Assembly: GCA_013398295.1 (NCBI GenBank)
Contig: VZSF01006711.1
Span: 211,911-275,910, forward strand
DNA: 64,000 nt
Origin: Chionis minor
Taxonomy: Eukaryota > Chordata > Aves > Charadriiformes > Chionididae
Direction of reading: 5' to 3'
Below are positions 57,015-64,000 of the stretch, piece after piece. The translations under genes and the position numbers were made by a program. How positions within the stretch are numbered: the stretch's first letter is position 1; each line of letters opens with the position of its first letter. The notes beneath the pieces are model-generated. The model was not told where the DNA came from, ran no database searches, and saw only the letters and a list, made by a program, of their open reading frames with translations.

Positions 57015-57580
57015 ATAGATTCATAGAATCACTGAATGGTTTGGGTTGGAAGGGACCTTAAAGGTCATCTAGTTCCAACCCCCCTGCCCTGGGCAGGGAC
57101 ACCTCCCACCAGACCAGGTTGCTCCAAGCCTCATCCAACCTGGTCTTGAACCTCCAGGGATGGCGCAGCCACAGCTTCTCTGGGCAACCTGGGCCAGGGT
57201 CTCACCACCCTCATATTAGAGAATTTCTTCCTAATATCTAATCTAAATCTCCCCTCTTCCAGTTTGAAGCCATCACCCCTTGTCCCATCACTACATGTCC
57301 TTGTAAAAAGTCCCTCCCCAGCTTTCCTGTAGGCCCCATTCAGATACTGGAAGGGGCTGGAAGGTCTCCCCGGAGCCTTCTCTTCTCCTGGCTGAACTCC
57401 CCCAGCTCTCCCAGCCTGTCCTCCCAGCAGAGGGGCTCCAGCCCCCTGATCATCTCCGTGGCCTCCTCTGGCTCTGCTCCAAAGGGTCTGTGTCCTTCTG
57501 CTGTTGGGGCCCCCAGAGCTGGACCCAGTATTCCAGGTGGGGTCCCACCAGAGCAGAGGGGAAGAATCCCCTCCCTCGAC
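57015..57580 (-). mobile_element. CR1 LINE, minus strand
   Basis: The tail CATAGATTCATAGAATCACT is followed by GGTTTGGGTTGGAAGGGACC, CAGGTTGCTCCAAGCCTCAT, the ORF2 C-terminal relic and, upstream of it, GGGTCCCACCAGAGCAGAGG and CCCCTCCCTCGAC. The minus frame (57131-57619) reads [20 protein letters not shown], then [10 protein letters not shown], matching the ORF2 tail but with shifts. It is the same subtype as the copy at 63071-63574. Confidence 0.95.
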
Positions 57581-58788
57581 ACATAAAGTGCTGGAAAAAA
57601 CCCCATGATTCAGGCACATTCATATTCCTTTCCTAGCACATGGAAATGGCAGAGGGAAGCACACTGATGGGGAATCAGCTTATCCAGCCCCTTGTGGCTC
57701 TTCTTTTCCAGCTACTGCCTGGGCAGTACCAGTGCCCCCACTTCTCCCTTTTCCCCAGCAGCAGCCTGGGACACCACAGAGCTGGTGCCTGCGTCACCTG
57801 CCGTCCCTGGTGGATGCAGGATAAGGACCTGAAGGCCAAGAGCCAGCAGGGGGTGAGAGCAGCATGTGGCCAGTGTTTCTCCATAGTCAGCGGACACGTT
57901 GAAAGACAAACAAACTCTTGGGTCAGATCTCACCAAAAGAGATCAGACAGCTCTGGTGAAGTCAGAAACTTCGCCTGGGTTCCCACCAGTCATGTCTGGC
58001 TCACTCTCTCCCTCCTCGAATGACAAATAAATCTGGAGACTGTTAATAATGAAAGACTATTAAGATAAGATTTAGTCTTTATGTTCTCGTGCTTCCATCA
58101 TTTGTCAGGCACTCGAACCAAACAGAGGAAATGTCGATGTGGGAAATGCTGCTTATACCCATACAGTAGCAGATTTATTGGTGCTTGTGCCCAGGCACCA
58201 TCCAGGGGAGGAGGAGGAGTGTTACCTGGGCAGGTGTTGCCATGTGTCACTAGCATTTCTGCTCCCTTCCCTCAGGACAATCATTTCAAGCAGTCACCTT
58301 CACTTGATAGCTCATAAACAGTATCACTATCGGAGCCGGGCAGCGTTTCTGGGCCAAAAAGCACCTGGACAGACAACGTCTCGTTTTCAGGAAGAAAATG
58401 TTGTCAGCTTGATTGTTTAGCCTCCAAAATTCAGTCAAAGAGGTTCATTTTGAATGATCCTTGGAAGTAATATTCTTTATTTGCCTCCCCCTCCCACCAT
58501 GGTCGTCGTTTTTCTTTCTTTTTGGAGAGAATCCTGGCTGTGCGCTCTCACATTCCCAGCTTATGAGCAGCTGCGTACCCTGGGTGGAGCGAGTGCTTGA
58601 GAGCTTATCTTTGATTTCCTCCCTTTGACAGCAGTAAGAAAACATATGAAGATAAGCAAAGGTTTTGTTTTCAGACCATCTTCAGCTGCATGTAGTATGC
58701 AGTTCCTGGGAGAAAAGGCAGTCGGATATAAACAGTCTATACACAAGAACAAAAAAAATTCATGCCAGTATTAATTACCCGTTGCACA
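57581..58788. other. Intergenic DNA, no gene recognised
   Basis: Mixed composition. A 127-codon plus frame (57640-58023) has no recognisable domain and is overlapped by minus-strand frames. No repeat was recognised. Confidence 0.5.
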
Positions 58789-58920
58789 GGCATTCCGGTG
58801 CTCACGGCAGCAGCGGTGTGCGGGAGACTGACACGGAATGTGCGGCCCTTCCCCAAGACAACAGTTGTACGGACACAGCACGGCCACGTTCGACGCATCT
58901 GCTTTTCCAGACTGCGTTCG
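58789..58920. other. CpG cluster, possible distal regulatory element or exon
   Basis: About 14 CpGs by hand count in ~130 bp at below 60% GC, so observed/expected exceeds 1, in CpG-poor surroundings. Open frames cross it on both strands (58665-59000 and 58762-58944 plus; 58737-58976 and 58771-59046 minus) with no recognisable product. No GC box, TATA box or repeat was identified. Confidence 0.4.
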
Positions 58921-59738
58921 CTGAGTTTTTCTCTCTTCACGTGAAGTTGGATGCGCCCCGGCTCCCCGGCTCCCACATCCTTTTATTGCCTTTAGGCTGA
59001 CTTTGCGATGAGGTGGAAAAAGAAATCTGACAGCGGTAAGTTCCAAGGTCAGCGCTGCTCACCCGTCTCTGTCAGCCCACTGAGCTCATAAATTGGTGTT
59101 AACACCTCCTGGAAAAAAAAAACGACAAATATAAAAAGAGAACTTTGCCTACCCATTACTGGGGCAGCCACTGCGCAGCAAAGCAGCAGCACTGTGAGTG
59201 CAGGACAAATCCAAAGCCCATTCCACGCTCTTCAGTCCAGCTGGCACCCTGGCCCCTGGCCGCATCCTGCCCATCTCCCAAGCAGGAGAAAGCTGCATTT
59301 TCAGGCAACTTATTTTCTTTAAACATCGTAAAGCACCCGTATAGTTTTTTTGTTCCTCTGCTATTAGAAATCCGCTTTTGGAGAATGATTTTTTTCCCCC
59401 CCTGCTTGTTCTTTAAATAGCTGCTTATGACAGGGCCTCGTGGTGTGGAAAGCACAAATAACTCAGGAGCCTTTGAGATGCACCCCCCACCCCCTCCACT
59501 AACAATCCACTTTAGTGGGATTCATAAGATCTATTATTGTTGCTGCAGCTTGGCCACGGTGTGACTTTGGAGAAAATTCTGTGTTGACACTGTTGCTTCA
59601 TTGTTATTCTTTCTGTACCGGTGGAACAAAATGAAAAATTCATTAAAAAGGGAGAAAAAAGGGAAAGAAAGAAAACCACCAGCATTTCTCTATCTCCCAG
59701 CATAAAAATCAAATGTAGAAGATTGAAATCAGGGTGAT
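58921..59738. other. Intergenic DNA, no gene recognised
   Basis: Mixed composition with a C-rich run at 59483-59494 and purine-rich DNA at 59640-59680 leading toward the poly-G gap. No gene or mobile element recognised. Confidence 0.5.
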
Positions 59739-59763
59739 GGGGGGGGGGGGGGGGGGGGGGGGN
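59739..59763 (+). other. Poly-G run ending in an assembly gap (N)
   Basis: Twenty-four consecutive G residues (59739-59762) and a single N at 59763. True length is unknown. This is the longest G homopolymer in the window and is strongly G-quadruplex-prone. Confidence 0.9.
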
Positions 59764-61370
59764 GTTAAATGTCTGAGGCATTCGTAGCCACACACGCAGT
59801 GGTCTGGACAAACAGACGGATAAAAAGGACCTGCCACCTCCTTTACAGGGTACTGCCACCAAACTGGGAGTCAGGGAAGGTCTCACAGGAGGACTTGCTT
59901 TCTTCAGGACGTGTCAGCAGGCAGCAACCCCTCGGAGGAGCTCCAGGAGCTGCGCCGCGGCCCCGGGGAGGTCCCCAGGCAGTGTGCTCTACTTCCCACC
60001 CCTCTCCTTTCCAGCCTGGCAGATCCCCTGGCACTCTCCTTTCCAGCCGGGCTGGCACCTGCCGTCCCCACGTGGCCCCGAGTCCCCAAGGACACCACTT
60101 CCAGTCTGGTGTGTCCCATTTTGCCAAGCAGGGCGGCAGGGGCAGGAGGTGGCGGGGAGAGGACAGGTGGGAAACTGAGGCACAAACAGGCTCTGCCGGC
60201 AGAGAGACGCCCAGCACTGGTCCCACCACACGGGTGCTGCTCGGGGGCTCCCAGCAACTCCTTTTCCAGCAATGCTGGTGGTAACTGGGGGACCCGGCAG
60301 GCAGCTGTGCACGACCCCACGGTGATTTCTGGGGCCTGACTGAATTTCACAGGGCGGGCTCTTAAGGACACACGTCGAGGACCAGAGGGATGGATCCTAT
60401 TGCAAGGCAGAGCCAGAGGAGCTGTGCCGTGCCCTGGAGCCCTTCCCCACCAGCGGGACCATGGCAAAACTCCTCTGTGCCCAGCACGTGACTTCTGTTC
60501 GGGGCAGACAGACCAACGGACGTGGAACAGCAGATCCTCAGCTCTGCAGGTCAGAGTTCCCCCCTCCACCCTTTCCTGGGATGAGGTGCACAAGGAGCAC
60601 TGTCCTCATGACGGAGGTGGACAAGAAGCTCTGTCTGTGGTTCCTCACGCAGGATCCCACACCACCCCATTCACCTTGGTTCTGGCAAGGGTTTTGGTAC
60701 AGTCTCCCACAGCACCCCGGCACCCAAATTTGGACGTCACAGTCTGGATGGGTGGCTTTGTGAAGCAGCGGAAGACTGGCTGGATAACGGAGCTCTGAGG
60801 AGGTCAGGGCTTGGTCATGCCCTGCCTGGAGGCCAGTTACAAGGGGTGACACCTCCCCTCACAAAGGGAATGACCCCTCCGTGGTCTTTCCTGGGCCCTG
60901 TCCTAATCGTCCAAGCAATGACCCCCGGAGGGGACAAAACCCACCCTCCAGTCTGCAGATGACACCGCACATACAGTTGCTACGCGTGAGGGCAGGGCTG
61001 CCGCTGGGCATGGCCATCGTGGGCTGGCGGAACACGCCAACAGCGACCTTCCGAAATCCAGCGAGGACAAGCAGAAAGCCCTGAAGGCAGGATGGACTCT
61101 CCCGGTGGCTGGGCACCCACCAGCTGGAGGGCAGCTCTGCCGCAAAGGCCGCGGAGTGCCACCGGGCAGCAGGTGAACTTCGAGGAGCAGCGCAGCCCAG
61201 CAGCGAGGACGGTGACAGCAGACCAGGCTGTCTGCTCGGTGGATGCAGGGCGATGCCCGTTTCCTCTCCTTGGCACGTGCCAACCGCAGTTGGAACAGCA
61301 CACACAGCTGGGCCACCCCCGGGACAAGGAGTGTGGTGCTAAACTGGAGTAAGGCCAGCAGACCCCCAGG
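59764..61370. other. GC-rich block without a recognised gene
   Basis: Roughly 59900-61370 is distinctly GC-rich with scattered CpGs (for example GCGCCGCGGCCCCGGGGAGG at about 59953). Low stop-codon density gives long frames on both strands at once (59904-60593 minus, 229 codons; 59769-60284 plus, 171; 60980-61477 minus, 165), which argues against any single one being coding. A 15-bp repeat (CTCTCCTTTCCAGCC) occurs at 60002-60016 and 60035-60049. It may be part of a GC-rich intron or upstream region of the gene suggested by the edge CpG island. Confidence 0.5.
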
Positions 61371-61426
61371 AAGCTGGATGAGACTTCCAGGGCCCCTTCC
61401 AGCCTGAGCTCTCCTGGGATTTTATG
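61371..61426 (+). mobile_element. Possible CR1 3'-end fragment, very degraded
   Basis: AAGCTGGATGAGACTTCCAG, then GGCCCCTTCCAGCCTGAGCT and CTCCTGGGATTTTATG, echoes the CR1 end (TGGATGATCTCCAGAGGTCC, then CTTCCAACC...ATTCTATG). It is too short and diverged to be certain. Confidence 0.3.
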
Positions 61427-62375
61427 GCTCCTTATTCCTCGTCCCAAACGTGCTGCAGGTTTGCTCTGTAGCTGCACCTTTTAATTCTCGTGACGGGTCT
61501 CGATCTCCATGATTACCTCCACGTTACTTTTCCATCCCATGAAGGGGACACCCCACAAAACAACCACTTAAATCTTAAAAAAAAAAAAAAATAATGACAA
61601 AACAAAACATTTCCCAGGATCTGTGCTCGGGACTGTCACAGGGAAAGAATAATTCTTTTTGTGATCAAGAGACTTAACTTCAAAAGCATCCAAACTGCAG
61701 CTCTCCGTGGGGCACCTTTCTGCAGGGTTATTAATAAGAAATAATTGTTTTAAGTGCAGAAAAGTATGTGTACTTTCTATTCGCTTCCAAAACCCCTGCA
61801 TTATTTGTCCTTAATGAATAATGAAAGATGCTTTTGTATTTCTTCCCACCCATAGACTTTAAAGTGATTGTTAAGCAATAATAAATAGGACTTTAAAGAA
61901 AATCAGATTTTGATGAAAACTTAATTCTGGACTAATATGAGAAGCAGCTGCTTTTGCAGAAGTTTACAGACATCGCCGGGGCCTTTGTGGGTGGAAAGTT
62001 TTAGTCAAGAAGCTGAATGCCCTGACAATGGAAAAACATCGGTATATTATTCTGAAATGCTATTGCATAGCTCCATAGGAATTATGATTTAGTGCCTCTT
62101 GATCTTCCTTCTGGAAGGAAACGTGGAGACTCCCTTGCGCATGATATGCACTGCGATAGTGTGAACGCAGGACTGATGCGGTGCACGGTCTCCCCTTGCT
62201 CTGAGGGGGTGATTTACCTCGGGGGGGCAAAACCCAAGGAGGAGATTGTTTTCCAAGGAGAGAGGGAGCGCAATGTCCCGTGACCGAGCTGGGTATTTGG
62301 ATTTCAGTGGAAAAGCCAATATATTAAACTGGGAAGCTGATGAGGGTCTGCCTTACAACCCTTCTTCGGGAAGCC

Positions 62376-62440
62376 CACTCTGCGGGTGAAAAACTGAAGC
62401 TTGGAAGAGATATGTGAGTTGCCCAAGAAAAATTAAGCTG
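62376..62440 (-). mobile_element. Possible MIR-like SINE remnant
   Basis: GTGAAAAACTGAAGCTTGGA, then AGAGATATGTGAGTTGCCCA and AG, parallels the reverse of the MIR core (GAGGAAACTGAGGCACAGAG...GTGACTTGCCCAAG) across ~45 bases with conserved order and spacing. Judged by eye. Confidence 0.45.
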
Positions 62441-62503
62441 AAAAAACAGTTAATTCATCGCACTTGGGTTAGTAGGTACACAGAGATCTTGCCTCCAGCA
62501 AGA

Positions 62504-62606
62504 TCAATCAGGTCTTGATGTTGGCAAGAGATGGTTTTGATGGTCAATCAGGTCTTGATGTTGGATCAATCCATCCATCAATCAGGTCTTGATGTTGGCA
62601 AGAGAG
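62504..62606. repeat. Three-copy short direct repeat
   Basis: TCAATCAGGTCTTGATGTTGG occurs at 62504-62524, 62544-62564 and 62578-62598, with offsets of 40 and 34. Copies 1 and 3 continue identically with CAAGAGA. The spacers differ (ATGGTTTTGATGG; ATCAATCCATCCA), so this is a recent irregular duplication rather than a regular microsatellite. Confidence 0.85.
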
Positions 62607-63070
62607 TTCACCTTGTTAAGGGCTCTCCTACTCCCGACCAACCCAACCTTCAGAGGTGTCTTCTAAGCACCTCGTCACCCCCATCAGCATCACGCTGGGT
62701 AGTTTTGTATAACTGAACACTTAAATGCCACCATAGTTACTTTGGGATGGATGGAGAATACTTCAGGGGGGAACTGTCTCTGCCTTGATTGCCGATTTAA
62801 TCATCTGTGCTCCAGCGCTATCCCAGAAATGTGTGAGCAGGAACAAGCTGAAGGGTTGCGGTGAGCGCGGCCGTGATGGGTTGCTCCTGCCAGTGGGCTC
62901 CTGCTCTTCAGTAAGGCGCTGCAGAGAGCTGTTGCATAAAATTATTTGCAGTAAATGTCCATTGACCTGAACCAACTTCCCGTGAGCTGGGACCACACTC
63001 GTGCATGAATGTGTGGAACCTGCACACACATCGTCAACTGATGCTGTGTACAGCGCGGCCGCATTATTTC

Positions 63071-63574
63071 ATGGAATCACAGAATCATAGAATGGTTTAG
63101 GTTGGAAGGGATCATCTAGTTCCAACCTTTGCTCTGGGCAGGGACACCTCCCACCAGACCAGGTTGCTCCAAGCCCCGTCCAATCTGGCCTTGAACTTCC
63201 AGGGATGGGGCAGCCACAGCTTCTCTGGGCAACCCCGGCCCTCACAGTAGAGAATTTCTTCCTGAGATCTAATCTAAATCTCCCCTCTTCCAGTTTGAAG
63301 CCATCACCCCTTGTCCTGTCACTACATGTCCTTGTAAAAAGTCCCTCTCCAGATTTCTTGTAGGCCGCTTCAGATAACAAAGAACTGCTAGAAAGTCTCC
63401 CCAAAGCCTTCTCTTCTCCAGGCTGAACCCCCCCAGCTCTCCCAGCCTGTCCTCCCAGCAGAGGGGCTCCAGCCCCCTGATCACCTCAGTGGCCTCCTCT
63501 GGCCCTGCTCCAACAGCTCCGTGTCCTTGTGTTGGGGTCCCCAGAGCTGGAGGTGGCACTGCAGGGGGGTCACC
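63071..63574 (-). mobile_element. CR1 LINE, minus strand
   Basis: The tail ATGGAATCACAGAATCATAG, then GGTTTAGGTTGGAAGGGATC, leads into CAGGTTGCTCCAAGCCCCGT and the ORF2 relic. The minus frame (63069-63404) reads [20 protein letters not shown], then [11 protein letters not shown], before small deletions break it. The usual ACCTTAAA between GGAAGGG and ATCATCTAG is missing, and part of the CTGGGCCAGG... segment is lost. It sits about 160 bp left of the terminal CpG island. Confidence 0.95.
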
Positions 63575-63732
63575 TCTGCATGTGTCTGTCCCTCTGCTGC
63601 CAAGGCTCCCAGCGTGGACTCCCCACGGATGGACTGAGCCATGAAACGCACATGAGCTTTGGGGAGAAAAACACCTGGTTCCTCAGAGAACAGTTTTCTC
63701 CCCGTCCTGGTTTGAGAGAGAAAAGAGCATCT
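63575..63732. other. Short spacer between CR1 and CpG island
   Basis: About 160 bases of mixed composition, with no gene, TATA box or repeat recognised. CpG density rises sharply at its right end. Confidence 0.5.
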
Positions 63733-64000
63733 GCCGCCCCTTTTAGCGGCCCAAACCACGGCACTTCCCCGCGGGAGCAACGAAACAGGGGAGGGGAGAA
63801 GCCGAGCCGGGAATCCGCCTCCTGCGGAAAAGCCCCGCGGAAGAGCGGCGGGGCTGGAGTTTGGGCTCCGCACCCGGGACGGGGCGGGGGGTTCCCGGGC
63901 CGCAGCCCCCAGCCCGGCCCCGCGCTCCCGGGACACCCCGCGGGCCGCGCGTCCCGCCCAAACCAGCCGCCCCCGGGCACCCGGCGGGACCGGCAGCTCC
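63733..64000. promoter_or_regulatory. CpG island at window edge, probable promoter
   Basis: The last ~270 bp contain about 35 CpGs by hand count at ~70% GC or higher, giving an observed/expected ratio near 1. The island runs off the window. GC boxes are visible as GGGGCGGGG at 63881-63889 and CCCGCCC at 63953-63959, with an ETS-like CACTTCC near 63761. No TATA box is seen. This is the standard architecture of a vertebrate housekeeping or developmental promoter. Direction is undetermined; minus-strand frames of 72-151 codons here are expected from composition alone and are not called as coding. The gene body is probably to the right, though a minus-strand gene reaching into the window cannot be excluded. 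Confidence 0.75.
63876..63899 (+). other. G-quadruplex-capable motif in the CpG island
   Basis: G runs at 63876-63878, 63881-63884, 63886-63891 and 63897-63899 with loops of 2, 1 and 5 bases. It overlaps the GC box at 63881-63889; overlap of G4 motifs with Sp1-type sites is common in CpG-island promoters. Confidence 0.6.

Larger units (their letters stand above)
61427..63070. other. Intergenic DNA with two small repeats, no gene recognised
   Basis: AT-rich at 61560-62100, including an A15 run (61577-61591) and AT-rich words such as CAATAATAAATAGG. The MIR-like piece and the AATCAGGTC repeat cluster are listed separately. Open frames are all short. Confidence 0.5.

Noticed and set aside
60162..60190. 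GGGAAACTGAGGCACAAACA resembling a MIR core
   Set aside because: Only ~25-29 bases match, in a GC-rich context, with no flanking MIR sequence.
59904..61477. Frames of 100-229 codons on both strands
   Set aside because: High GC lowers stop frequency; several long frames overlap on both strands, none with a domain or splice structure.
1..64000. CRISPR arrays, phage, operons, or toxin and viral genes
   Set aside because: No regularly spaced identical repeats, no ribosome-binding-site/ORF organisation and no viral coding sequence could be recognised; the repeat content is avian.

Overview
The window looks like bird (sauropsid) nuclear DNA from a draft assembly. The only abundant repeats are 5'-truncated CR1 LINEs ending in the ATTCTATGA-type tail typical of avian genomes. 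No mammalian L1/Alu, no bacterial gene structure, no operons and no CRISPR-like arrays are visible. The species cannot be named from this sequence.

No complete protein-coding gene could be recognised. Almost all open frames are short, lack recognisable domains, or are relics of the CR1 ORF2 C-terminus. About 11 CR1 pieces cover very roughly 7% of the window: plus-strand copies at 2.5, 6.1, 19.4, 33.7 and 35.2 kb, and minus-strand copies at 17.3 (with a second CR1 nested inside), 24.7, 29.3, 52.6, 57.0 and 63.1 kb. Older remnants include a CR1-like piece of a type I associate with turtles and crocodilians (31.8 kb) and two MIR-like pieces (12.2 and 62.4 kb). The rest is single-copy intergenic or intronic DNA, moderately AT-rich in the first half, with a GC-rich block at 59.9-61.4 kb.

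The strongest functional signal is at the right edge. The last ~270 bp form a dense CpG island with GC boxes and a G-quadruplex-capable run, probably a promoter or first exon of a gene lying mostly outside the window. Smaller CpG clusters lie at 1.5, 27.0 and 58.8 kb. Next to the 27.0 kb cluster is an unusual diverged tandem array of about 171 bp (57 codons) per unit, crossed by an uninterrupted minus-strand frame. A short exon-like segment near 9.0-9.3 kb has splice-like signals on both strands.

The assembly has visible defects. All six Ns are single bases. Two separate exact direct duplications (318 bp and 256 bp), which look like unmerged contig overlaps, and four sit at G or C homopolymers. 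No new multi-gene biological system is supported here. The items worth following up are the edge CpG island, the 171-bp array, the exon candidates and the assembly artefacts.
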